Below are positions 36,062 to 43,376 of a stretch of 44,853 nt of DNA, in pieces. Where the stretch lies: positions 1 through 44,853 of the forward strand of contig JAEUPB010000093.1 in NCBI GenBank assembly GCA_016789955.1. Direction: 5' to 3'. Every line of letters begins with the position of its first letter. Positions within the stretch are counted from its first letter, which is position 1. Source of the stretch: Rubrivivax sp. GTDB lineage: Bacteria; Pseudomonadota; Gammaproteobacteria; Burkholderiales; Burkholderiaceae_C. The position numbers and the translations under genes were made by a program. Under the pieces are notes generated by a model. That model was not told where the DNA came from. It ran no database searches and saw only the letters and a list, made by a program, of their open reading frames with translations.

Positions 36062-37614
36062 GGCAGCACGAGCTTCAGCACGCCGCTGCGCGCCCAGGCC
36101 TGGGCTTCCTCCTGCAGCAGGAAGATCGTGCGCGGCCGCGACTCGGCCCAGGACTGGCTGTAGGCCAGGCGCGCCTCGCGGCCCCAGGCGCGCAGCGCCA
36201 TCTCGCGCGAGTCCACCGCGCCGCGCGCATGGGCCTTGATCACGGCCAGGCGCAGGCACAGCACCTGCCAGGCGAACAGCGGCTGCGACAGGGCGGCCTC
36301 GATCTTCTTCAGCCCGCCGCGCTGGCCGAGCACCAGCGCGCCGATGCGTCGCTGCTGGCTCTGCGAGTAGCCGGCCGCATCGGCATGCGCGAGCAGGTAG
36401 GCGCTGTGGCGATGGTGGTCGTGGTGCGAGACCATCAGGCCGATCTCGTGCAGCGCGCAGGCCCAGGCCAGCTCGCGGCGCGCCTCGACCTCGGCAGGCG
36501 AGGGCTGAGGCACCGCGCCGTCGAACAGCGCCAGCGCCACCGCCTGCACGCGCTCGGCCTGCGCCACGTCGACGTCGAAGCGCTGCTGCAGCGCGCGCAC
36601 CGTGGCATCGCGCATGTCGCCGCGCTGCGGGTGCGTAGCGGCCGAGAGCCGCTCGTGCAGGTCCACCACCACGCCCTGGCGCAACGCGCCTCGGGCGGGG
36701 AACATCTCCTCGATGCGGAAGTTGGCCAGCAGCGTGTACAGCACAGCCAGGCCGCCGGGGATCACCGCGCGTCGTTCGGACTTGAGCCCCGGGAAGTCGA
36801 GCCTGTCGACATGCCCGGCCGCGATGCAGCGCTCGATCATCCAGCGCACGCCGGCGGGGGTGATGCGGCCGTCGGTGACGCGTGCGGCCTGCAGCACCTG
36901 TGCCACCGCGCCGGCCGTTCCCGACGACCCCAGCGCGGTGTCCCAACGGTGGCGCGGAAACGAAACGAGCGCCTCCTCGAGCTCGGCACCGGCGGCCACC
37001 TGCGCCGCGCGGAAGCCGCGCCCGGTGAGTTCGCCCGAGGGGAAGAAGCGCTGCGACAGGCTCACGCAGCCCACCGCGAAGGACTCGGTGGTCTCCGGCA
37101 GGCGGCCCTGGCCGATGATCATCTCGGTGGATCGCCCGCCGATGTCGACGACGAGGCGCGCTTCGTCCGACGGCTGCATCTTCATCACGCCGGCGTAGAT
37201 GAGCCGCGCTTCCTCGCGCCCGGAGATCACCTCGATCGGGTGACCCAGCGCTGCCTGCGCGCGCTGCAGGAAGGCATCCCGGTTGCCGGCTTCGCGCAGC
37301 GTCTGCGTGGCCACGGCGCGCACGTGCTCGGGGCCGATTCCCGGCGCCACGCTGCGGATGCGCTGCGCGAAAGCGGTCAGGCAGTCGAAGCCGCGCTGCA
37401 TCGCAGGCTCGGTGAGCATGCCGTCGGCATCCAGTCCGCCGCCCAGGCGCACCGTCTGCTTGACGTAGTCGAGCCGCCGGTAGCGGCCGCCGTCGAGCTG
37501 CGCGATCTCGACGCGGAAGCTGTTGGAGCCGAGGTCCACGGCGACCAGCGGCGCGCCGGGGTCGAAGGCCGCGGCGGAGGCGGTGGGTTCGGTCGTCGCG
37601 GGCATCGGCGGCAT
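36055..37614 (-). CDS. ppx: Exopolyphosphatase (Ppx/GppA family)
   Basis: A 519-residue enzyme that releases phosphate from polyphosphate or hydrolyses pppGpp. The ASKHA phosphate-1 loop is VAVDLGSNSFRVEIA near residues 24-38. GREEARLIYAG near 135 and VVDIGGRSTEMIIG near 155 form the catalytic region. The latter has Arg where most homologues have a third Gly (DIGGGSTE). The C-terminal HD-like domain is seen around CALHEIGLMVSHHDHHRHS. Length matches Ppx rather than the shorter GppA. The start is uncertain: ATG at 37614 (chosen) or 37605. It opposes ppk in function but is 31 kb away and divergent from the dienelactone hydrolase. Confidence 0.92.
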   Translation of the reverse strand: MPPMPATTEPTASAAAFDPGAPLVAVDLGSNSFRVEIAQLDGGRYRRLDYVKQTVRLGGGLDADGMLTEPAMQRGFDCLTAFAQRIRSVAPGIGPEHVRAVATQTLREAGNRDAFLQRAQAALGHPIEVISGREEARLIYAGVMKMQPSDEARLVVDIGGRSTEMIIGQGRLPETTESFAVGCVSLSQRFFPSGELTGRGFRAAQVAAGAELEEALVSFPRHRWDTALGSSGTAGAVAQVLQAARVTDGRITPAGVRWMIERCIAAGHVDRLDFPGLKSERRAVIPGGLAVLYTLLANFRIEEMFPARGALRQGVVVDLHERLSAATHPQRGDMRDATVRALQQRFDVDVAQAERVQAVALALFDGAVPQPSPAEVEARRELAWACALHEIGLMVSHHDHHRHSAYLLAHADAAGYSQSQQRRIGALVLGQRGGLKKIEAALSQPLFAWQVLCLRLAVIKAHARGAVDSREMALRAWGREARLAYSQSWAESRPRTIFLLQEEAQAWARSGVLKLVLPG

Positions 37615-37641
37615 TGTCTCAGCCCGCACGCCGCACCTTCC

Positions 37642-37647
37642 TAGAAT
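37642..37647 (+). promoter_or_regulatory. Probable -10 element for the dienelactone hydrolase gene
   Basis: TAGAAT lies 30 bases before the ATG, in the 63-base gap between divergent ppx and the hydrolase. No good -35 is at the 17-base spacing; TTGTCT at 37614-37619 is 22 bases away. GGAGG at 37668-37672 is the ribosome site. Confidence 0.45.
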
Positions 37648-37677
37648 CGCCCGCTTTGCTCGATCGCGGAGGCCCTC

Positions 37678-38553
37678 ATGTTGCAGGAAGACTTCGACAC
37701 CCTCGTGCCGGCTGGTGGCATCGGCCGCCGCGGCTTCGTGCGCGCCTCGGTGGGCAGCGGCTTCGCGGCGGCGGTGCTGCCGATCTGCGCGCAGACGCAG
37801 GTGAAGACCGACGACCGCGGCCTGGTCACCGGCGAGGTGACGATCCCCGTCGGCGACTTCAAGATGCCGGCCTATCGTGCGGCTCCCGCCGGCCGCACCG
37901 GGGCGCCGCTGGTGCTGGTGATCAGCGAGATCTTCGGCGTGCACGAGCACATCGCCGACGTCGCGCGCCGTTTCGCCAAGGCCGGCTTCTACGCGGTGGC
38001 CCCGGAGCTGTTCGTGCGCCAGGGTGACGCCACCGCCTACGGCGAGGTGGCCAAGCTGATCGCCGAGGTCATCTCGAAGGTGCCGGACGCGCAGGTGATG
38101 GGCGACCTCGACGCCACCGTGGCCTGGGCGCGCGCGCAGGGCGCAGACGCCGGCAAGCTCGGCGTGACCGGCTTCTGCTGGGGCGGCCGCATCACGTGGC
38201 TCTACAGCGCGCACAACCCCGCAGTGAAGGCCGGCGTGGCCTGGTACGGCCGGCTCGTCGGCACGCCCACTCCGCTGGTGCCGAATAACCCGGTCGACCT
38301 GGCCGGGACGCTGCACGGCCCGGTGCTCGGCCTCTACGGCGGCGCCGATCCCGGCATTCCGCTGGACACCGTGGAACAGATGAAGGCGCGCCTGGCCACC
38401 GGCAGCGCGGCGGCGAAGAAGAGCCAGTTCGTCGTCTACCCCGACGCGCCGCACGCGTTCCACGCCGACTACCGGCCCAGCTACCGCAAGGAGGCCGCCG
38501 AGGACGGCTGGAAGCGCTGCCTGGCGTGGTTCCAGGCGCAGGGCGTGGCATGA
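37678..38553 (+). CDS. Dienelactone hydrolase family protein
   Basis: A 291-residue alpha/beta hydrolase with a cysteine nucleophile. The triad is C167 in GFCWGG, D224 in GGADPGIP and H259 in APHAFHADYR. The N-terminus carries GRRGFVRASVGSGFAAAVLP (residues about 16-36), which looks like a Tat signal, so the enzyme is probably exported. Family members open lactones; here no catechol pathway genes are nearby, so the substrate is unknown. GGAGG five bases before the ATG supports the start. The ZIP transporter follows after 84 bases. Confidence 0.9.
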   Translation: MLQEDFDTLVPAGGIGRRGFVRASVGSGFAAAVLPICAQTQVKTDDRGLVTGEVTIPVGDFKMPAYRAAPAGRTGAPLVLVISEIFGVHEHIADVARRFAKAGFYAVAPELFVRQGDATAYGEVAKLIAEVISKVPDAQVMGDLDATVAWARAQGADAGKLGVTGFCWGGRITWLYSAHNPAVKAGVAWYGRLVGTPTPLVPNNPVDLAGTLHGPVLGLYGGADPGIPLDTVEQMKARLATGSAAAKKSQFVVYPDAPHAFHADYRPSYRKEAAEDGWKRCLAWFQAQGVA

Positions 38554-38637
38554 GCGCACAGGGCCGCTCCCAAGCGCTCATCCCGGAGCACGCAGTGTGC
38601 AGGGTAGTCCAGTGAGCCTCCTCCAGGCGGAGCGCCG

Positions 38638-39423
38638 ATGACGCTGCTGTGGATCGTGCTGGCGACCTTCGCCGGCGGCGTGCTGTCGGTGATGGTGGCC
38701 GGGCTGCTGACGGTGTCGGTGCTCAGCCGCGTCGTGAAGAGCCTGGTGAGCCTCTCGGCGGGCATCCTGCTGGGCACCTCGCTGCTGCACGTGCTGCCCG
38801 AGGCCTTCGAGTCGAAGACCGCCGAGCCGCACGCGCTGTTCGCCACGCTGCTGGCCGGGCTGCTGTTCTTCTGGCTGCTGGAGAAGGCCGAGCTGTACCG
38901 GCATGCCCACCACCACGAAGGCGACGGGCACGACCACCACCACCACTTCGACACCGAGCAGGCCGGCCGCGGCGGCTACAGCGTGCTGGTGGGCGACGGC
39001 ATCCACAACTTCTGCGACGGCGTGATCATCGCCGGCGCCTTCCTCGTCGACGCGAGCCTGGGCGTGGTCACGGCCATCGCCATCGTCGCGCACGAGGTGC
39101 CGCAGGAGGCGGGCGACTTCATCGTGCTGCTGAACGCCGGTTTCACGCGCCGGAAGGCGCTGCTGTTCAACGCGCTGTCGGGCCTGGCCGCGGTGGCCGG
39201 CGGCGTGATCGGCTACTACCTGATCGAACCGTGGCGCGAGCTGTTCCCGTACCTGCTGGTGCTCGCGTCGAGCAGCTTCGTCTACATCGCCGTGGCCGAC
39301 CTGCTGCCGCAGCTGCAGCGGCGCCTCGCGTGGCGCGAGACGCTCTCGCAGGTGGTGTGGCTGGCCGCAGGCCTGCTGGTGGTGGTGGTGGGCACGCGGC
39401 TGATCGAGGGCGCCCCGCATTGA
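38638..39423 (+). CDS. ZIP family metal transporter
   Basis: A 261-residue inner-membrane protein of the ZIP family, which brings divalent metals such as zinc into the cytoplasm. Eight hydrophobic segments can be counted. The two metal-site helices contain GDGIHNFCDGVI (near residue 120) and AHEVPQEAGD (near 150), the usual H/N/D and H/E/E patterns. A loop at about 88-105 is His-rich (RHAHHHEGDGHDHHHHFD) and probably collects metal. GGCGGAG precedes the ATG. The stop codon abuts a hairpin. Confidence 0.92.
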   Translation: MTLLWIVLATFAGGVLSVMVAGLLTVSVLSRVVKSLVSLSAGILLGTSLLHVLPEAFESKTAEPHALFATLLAGLLFFWLLEKAELYRHAHHHEGDGHDHHHHFDTEQAGRGGYSVLVGDGIHNFCDGVIIAGAFLVDASLGVVTAIAIVAHEVPQEAGDFIVLLNAGFTRRKALLFNALSGLAAVAGGVIGYYLIEPWRELFPYLLVLASSSFVYIAVADLLPQLQRRLAWRETLSQVVWLAAGLLVVVVGTRLIEGAPH

Positions 39424-39439
39424 TCGACGCGGGTCGATC
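39422..39439. terminator. Possible terminator hairpin between the ZIP and uspA genes
   Basis: GATCGACGCGGGTCGATC has perfect seven-base arms with a four-base loop, beginning inside the ZIP stop codon. It stands between convergent genes. No uridine tract follows. Confidence 0.35.
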
Positions 39440-39463
39440 GTCGGGGCGACGCTCCGGGGACCT

Positions 39464-39898
39464 TCAGCGCACGACCAGCACCGGCAGCTTGGTGTGGATC
39501 AGCACGCGCTGGGTCTCGCTGCCCAGCAGGATCGCGTTGAGACCGCGGCGGCCGTGCGAGGCCATCACGATCAGGTCGACGCCGTTCTGCTGCGCGTGGT
39601 CGAGGATCGCTTCCCACGGGTGCAGCGCTTCCACCGTCGAGCCGCTGCAGCTGAGCCCCGCGGCCGCGGCTTCATCGACGACGCCCTTCACGCGCGCCGC
39701 GGCGATGCGTTCCTGCGCGTCGAAGAACTCCTGCGGCGGCACGGGCTGCATCTCGGAGATCGCGCTGTAGGGGAACGGTTCCTTCACCGACAGCGTCGAC
39801 AACTTCGCCCCGCTCAGCCGCGCCATGCCGATGGCCGCCTGCACGGCCTTGTGCGTGATGTCCGAACCGTCGGTCGGTACGAGGATGTGCTTGTACAT
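39464..39898 (-). CDS. Universal stress protein
   Basis: A 144-residue UspA-fold protein. The N-terminal strand YKHILVPTDGSDIT and the C-terminal ASHGRRGLNAILLGSETQRVL with a closing LPVLVVR are typical of the ATP-binding USP branch. Such proteins promote survival under growth arrest or oxygen limitation. The ATG at 39898 is preferred over an in-frame upstream one because GAGGTG lies just before it and the USP fold begins there. A dyad of FNR/DNR type lies about 80 bases upstream. sseA precedes it on the same strand. Confidence 0.92.
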   Translation of the reverse strand: MYKHILVPTDGSDITHKAVQAAIGMARLSGAKLSTLSVKEPFPYSAISEMQPVPPQEFFDAQERIAAARVKGVVDEAAAAGLSCSGSTVEALHPWEAILDHAQQNGVDLIVMASHGRRGLNAILLGSETQRVLIHTKLPVLVVR

Positions 39899-39972
39899 GG
39901 TCACCTCACGGAACACCCGGCTCGATCAGCCGGCGTCATGTTCACAGTGTTGCGGCCATGTCGCAAGCGGGG

Positions 39973-39986
39973 TTGACCGGAATCAA
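39973..39986 (-). promoter_or_regulatory. FNR/DNR-type binding site upstream of the universal stress gene
   Basis: Read on the minus strand, TTGATTCCGGTCAA matches the TTGAT-N4-(A/G)TCAA pattern recognised by Crp/FNR oxygen or nitric-oxide regulators. Its centre is about 82 bases before the uspA-like ATG. A class II arrangement would put the transcript start near 39938. It overlaps the last codons of sseA. Confidence 0.6.
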
Positions 39987-40843
39987 CTGCCCGTGGCCAC
40001 CGGCCGCGTGGGGTCGGCACACCACTCGCTCCACGAGCCCGGATAGAGCGCGCTGCCCACGAGCCCCGCCTGCGTCATCGCCAGCAGGTTGTGGCACGCG
40101 GTGACGCCCGAGCCGCACTGGTTCACCACCGTCGACGCGTTGGCCGCGGTGATGCCCAGCGCCTCGAAGGCCGCGCGCAGTTCCGCGGCCGGGCGCCAGC
40201 GGCCGTCGGCGCCGAGGTTGTCCTTGAAGAAGCGGTTCGCCGCGCCGGGGATGTGGCCGCCCACCGGGTCGAGCGTCTCGTTCTCGCCTCGGAAGCGGTC
40301 GGGCGAGCGTGCATCGAGCACGCGCACGCGGCCGATGCCGGCGAGCAGCTCGGCTGCCGTGGCGGTGGGCATCGTGTGCGAGCCCGTCGGGTACGGGGCC
40401 GCGGCCGCGCGCGCGGGGGCCTCGCTCGTCAGCGTGCCGCCGGCGGCCTTCCAGGCGGCAGGGCCACCGTCCAGCACCTGCGCCGCATCGTGGCCGAGCC
40501 AGCGCAGCATCCACCAGCAACGTGCGGCGTACGGGCCGCCCTGGGCGTCGTAGCAGACCACGCGCGTCTGCGGGGTGATGCCCCAGCGTCCCACGGTCGC
40601 GGCGAAGGCCGCGCGCTCGGGCAGCGGGTGGCGCCCGCCGGCGATGGTGCCGCCGGCCTTCGAGCCGCTGAGGTCGCGGTCGAGGTGCGCGTAGGCCGCG
40701 CCGGGCAGGTGGCCGGCAGCATGGGCGCGCTCGCCGGCGGCGGTGTCGGCGAGGTCGAACGAGCAGTCGAGCAGCACCGGCGGGGTGGGCGAGGACAGCA
40801 GCGCGCGCAGGTCGTCGGCGCCGATCAATGGGGAAGAGGTCAT
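39983..40843 (-). CDS. sseA: 3-mercaptopyruvate/thiosulfate sulfurtransferase
   Basis: A 286-residue two-domain rhodanese. The inactive N-terminal domain spans about residues 5-135 and the catalytic domain about 150-285. The active cysteine is C243 in NQCGSGVTA. The CGSGVTA loop is the form found in mercaptopyruvate sulfurtransferases such as E. coli SseA (C238). Such enzymes move sulfur to cyanide or thiol acceptors. The ATG at 40843 is preceded by AAGGA; an in-frame upstream ATG is unlikely. The DMT transporter gene lies 37 bases upstream in the same direction. Confidence 0.92.
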   Translation of the reverse strand: MTSSPLIGADDLRALLSSPTPPVLLDCSFDLADTAAGERAHAAGHLPGAAYAHLDRDLSGSKAGGTIAGGRHPLPERAAFAATVGRWGITPQTRVVCYDAQGGPYAARCWWMLRWLGHDAAQVLDGGPAAWKAAGGTLTSEAPARAAAAPYPTGSHTMPTATAAELLAGIGRVRVLDARSPDRFRGENETLDPVGGHIPGAANRFFKDNLGADGRWRPAAELRAAFEALGITAANASTVVNQCGSGVTACHNLLAMTQAGLVGSALYPGSWSEWCADPTRPVATGS

Positions 40844-40880
40844 GTCGGGTCCTTGGGCGGGTGTCGGGTCCGTCGGATCG

Positions 40881-41822
40881 TCAGAGTTCGGAAGGCACGC
40901 TGGCGCGGGCATCCTGCAGGGCCGCGGGCAATACGCGCGTGCGCAGCAGCGTGGCAGCCATGCCGGCGCCGATGATCAGCGCCACGCCGAGCAGCGCCCA
41001 CGCGGTCACGGGCTCGGCGAACAGCAGCGCGCCGAACAAGAAGCTCCACAGGATGCCCAGGTACTGCAGCGCGGCGTTGGCCATCACGTGGCCGATCGCG
41101 AAGGCGCGCGTCAGCATCACCTGCGCCCCGGTGGCCAGCACGCCGATCGCGACGAGCTGAGCGACGATCAACGGCGTGTGCGTGCCGGTGCCTTCCACCA
41201 CCATCGAGACCGCTCCGAGTGCCAGGCCGCCGAGCGAGAAGTAGAAGACGATGCGGTACTCGGGCTCGCCGCTGCGGCCCAGCGCCGTCACCTGCAGGTA
41301 GGCCATCGCCGCGAGCACGCCCGAGATCAGGCCCGCCAGGCCGTGCGACCACGATTGCGCGTCGGTGTTCGGCCGCAGCACCAGCGCCACGCCGACGAAG
41401 CCCGCCAGCACCGCGGCCACGAGACGCGGGTCGATGCGCGCGGCGCCGAACAGCACCGCCCCGCCGATCAGGAACAGCGCCATCCATACCGACGACATGT
41501 AGTTCAGCGTCATCGCCGTGGCCAGCGGCAGCCCGGCGATCGAATGGAACCACAGGCCCAGCGCGCCGACGCCGCAGGCGCTGCGCCAGAAGTGCATGGC
41601 CGGCACGCGCGTGGCGAGCGTGCCGCCGCGCAGGCCGACCCACGCGGCGATGAACAGCGCGCCCACCGCGCTGCGCCAGAACACCATCTCGCCCGCGGGC
41701 ACGGTCGCGGAGCAGGCCTTCACGAGCACGCCCATCAGCGAGAACAGCAGCGAGGAGCCGGCCATCAGCAGCGCGGCCTGCCGATGCGCGCGGGCCTGCG
41801 CTGCCGGGGCCGGCGGCGTCAA
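40881..41822 (-). CDS. EamA/DMT superfamily transporter
   Basis: A 313-residue inner-membrane protein with ten predicted helices in two EamA repeats (about 20-150 and 165-295). The first repeat starts LLMAGSSLLFSLMGVLVKA and includes FWRSAVGALF. The substrate of such drug/metabolite transporters cannot be inferred. The start is probably TTG at 41822, overlapping the Rieske gene stop as TTGA. The alternative is ATG at 41765, which gives 294 residues. Coupling to an oxygenase gene suggests it may move that enzyme's substrate or product. Confidence 0.85.
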   Translation of the reverse strand: MTPPAPAAQARAHRQAALLMAGSSLLFSLMGVLVKACSATVPAGEMVFWRSAVGALFIAAWVGLRGGTLATRVPAMHFWRSACGVGALGLWFHSIAGLPLATAMTLNYMSSVWMALFLIGGAVLFGAARIDPRLVAAVLAGFVGVALVLRPNTDAQSWSHGLAGLISGVLAAMAYLQVTALGRSGEPEYRIVFYFSLGGLALGAVSMVVEGTGTHTPLIVAQLVAIGVLATGAQVMLTRAFAIGHVMANAALQYLGILWSFLFGALLFAEPVTAWALLGVALIIGAGMAATLLRTRVLPAALQDARASVPSEL

Positions 41823-42961
41823 GCGCTGCGCGGCGCCGGGCCCACTGCGTCACCCATCATGCCGCGGTACCACTCGTGGAAGTGCTGCATGCCGTCTTCC
41901 ATCGGGCTCTGGTAGGGGCCGGCATCGTCCTCGCCGCGCTCCATCAGCACCCGGCGGCCGGCATCCATGCGCTCGGCGATCTCGTCGTCCTCGATGCAGG
42001 TCTCCATGTAGGCGGCCTGCTGCGCCTCGACGAACTCGCGCTCGAAGGCGACGATCTCCTCGGGGTAGTAGAACTCGACCACGTTGAGCGTCCTCTGCAC
42101 GCCCATCGGGTGCAGCGACGAGACCACCAGCACGTGCGGGTACCACTCGACCATCACCGTCGGGTACAGCGTGAGCCAGATGGCGCCCTGCGCCGGCGGC
42201 TCGCCGTTGCGGAAGGCCCGCACCGCGTCCTGCCAGCGGCGGTAGGTCGGCGTGCCGGCGCGCTGCAGCGAGCGCGCCCCCACCGTCTGCACCGAGTGGT
42301 GGCGGCCGAACTCCCAGCGCAGGTCGTCGCAGGTGACGAAGTTGCCCAGCCCCGGATGGAACGGCCCGACGTGGTAATCCTCGAGGTAGACCTCGATGAA
42401 GGTCTTCCAGTTGTAGTTGCACTCGTGCAGCTCGATGCGGTCGAGCTGGTAGCCGGTGAAGTCGAGGTCGGCGGTCACCGAGAGATCGGCGAGCTCGGCC
42501 CCGATGCGGCGCTGGCCGTGGGCCTCGAACAGCAACCCGTTCCACGACTGCACCGGGTGGTTGCGCAGGTTCAGGCAGGGGTCCTGCGCGAAGTGCGGCG
42601 CACCGACGAGCTTGCCGGAGAGGTCGTAGGTCCAGCGGTGCAGCGGGCACACCACGTGCTGCTGCGTGTTGCCGCGGCCGCGCAGCATCAACGCCTGCCG
42701 GTGGCGGCACACGTTGCCGATCAGCTCGATGCCGTCGGGGCCTTCGTGCCTGCGCACCAGTGCGCGGCCTTCGGACTCCTGCGGCAGGGCATGGAAATCG
42801 CCCACCTGCGGCAGCGCGAGCGCATGCCCCAGGTAGCGCGGCGCCTGCTCGAAGATGAGCCGCTGTTCCTCGCGGAACAGCGCCTCGTCGAAGTAGTGCG
42901 ACACCGGAAGTTGCGAGCGACCTTGCTCGAGAGCTCGCAGACTGATGCTCAGGTCAGACAT
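41819..42961 (-). CDS. Rieske non-heme iron oxygenase, alpha subunit
   Basis: A 380-residue ring-hydroxylating-type oxygenase. The Rieske [2Fe-2S] ligands are C85/H87 (VCRHRQ) and C105/H108 (CPLHRW). The mononuclear iron histidines are H197 and H202 in EDYHVGPFH. The residue three before H197, which bridges to the Rieske centre, is E194, where naphthalene dioxygenase has Asp. The quaternary-amine oxygenases GbcA and CntA use Glu, so the substrate may be a small amine rather than an aromatic ring. No reductase or beta-subunit gene is adjacent. GGAGGA lies upstream of the ATG with a palindrome between them. Confidence 0.9.
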   Translation of the reverse strand: MSDLSISLRALEQGRSQLPVSHYFDEALFREEQRLIFEQAPRYLGHALALPQVGDFHALPQESEGRALVRRHEGPDGIELIGNVCRHRQALMLRGRGNTQQHVVCPLHRWTYDLSGKLVGAPHFAQDPCLNLRNHPVQSWNGLLFEAHGQRRIGAELADLSVTADLDFTGYQLDRIELHECNYNWKTFIEVYLEDYHVGPFHPGLGNFVTCDDLRWEFGRHHSVQTVGARSLQRAGTPTYRRWQDAVRAFRNGEPPAQGAIWLTLYPTVMVEWYPHVLVVSSLHPMGVQRTLNVVEFYYPEEIVAFEREFVEAQQAAYMETCIEDDEIAERMDAGRRVLMERGEDDAGPYQSPMEDGMQHFHEWYRGMMGDAVGPAPRSA

Positions 42962-42975
42962 GATCCGAACGGATC
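42962..42975. promoter_or_regulatory. Palindrome between ribosome site and start of the Rieske gene
   Basis: GATCCGAACGGATC is a perfect 14-base dyad immediately before the start codon of the minus-strand oxygenase gene. It separates GGAGGA from the ATG. It could be an operator or an RNA hairpin hiding the start codon. Confidence 0.45.
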
Positions 42976-42998
42976 CTCCAGCCCAGAAACGTCAAGCC

Positions 42999-43023
42999 CC
43001 CACCCGGAGGCCCCGCGGGTGGG
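42999..43023. promoter_or_regulatory. Hairpin in the leader of the Rieske gene
   Basis: CCCACCCG (42999-43006) pairs perfectly with CGGGTGGG (43016-43023) around a nine-base loop. It lies in the predicted 5' leader of the oxygenase mRNA, downstream of a TAGAAT (-10) on the minus strand. Confidence 0.4.
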
Positions 43024-43078
43024 ACATGCACCCGCGGAACACCCCTGTCGAAGCCGGGGTCCCGCGAGCGAGCCGGCG

Positions 43079-43084
43079 ATTCTA
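43079..43084 (-). promoter_or_regulatory. Probable -10 element for the Rieske gene
   Basis: TAGAAT on the minus strand at 43084-43079 would start transcription near 43072. This leaves an untranslated leader of about 110 bases that holds both hairpins described here. Confidence 0.4.
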
Positions 43085-43127
43085 GGGTCTGCCTTCGGCC
43101 CGGGGCCGGTGGGGATCCCCCGACCCC

Positions 43128-43133
43128 TAAAAT
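43128..43133 (+). promoter_or_regulatory. Probable -10 element for xseB
   Basis: TAAAAT lies 12 bases before the xseB ATG. Transcription would start near 43140, so the leader would be only about six bases, too short for a ribosome site. None is seen. Confidence 0.5.
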
Positions 43134-43145
43134 CGATGGTTCGCC

Positions 43146-43376
43146 ATGCCCGCGCTCGACGAACACCCGCCTGCCGAACCGGCCAGCTACGAGGCCGCCC
43201 TGGCCGAACTCGACCGCCTCGTGCAGCAGATGGAGGCCGGGCAGCTGCCGCTGGACCATCTGCTCGACGGCTACCGCCGCGGCGCCGAGCTGCTCGCCTT
43301 CTGCCGCCAGCGCCTGGCCAGCGTCGAAGCACAGGTGAAGGTGCTCGAGGACGGGCAGCTGAAGGACTGGTCGTGA
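43146..43376 (+). CDS. xseB: Exodeoxyribonuclease VII small subunit
   Basis: A 76-residue, largely helical protein that binds the XseA nuclease subunit. The family signature is visible as [19 protein letters not shown], followed by [20 protein letters not shown] and a C-terminal coiled part with [12 protein letters not shown]. Length is typical. The stop TGA shares its last base with the ispA ATG (TGATG), so it heads the xseB-ispA-dxs operon. Confidence 0.93.
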   Translation: MPALDEHPPAEPASYEAALAELDRLVQQMEAGQLPLDHLLDGYRRGAELLAFCRQRLASVEAQVKVLEDGQLKDWS

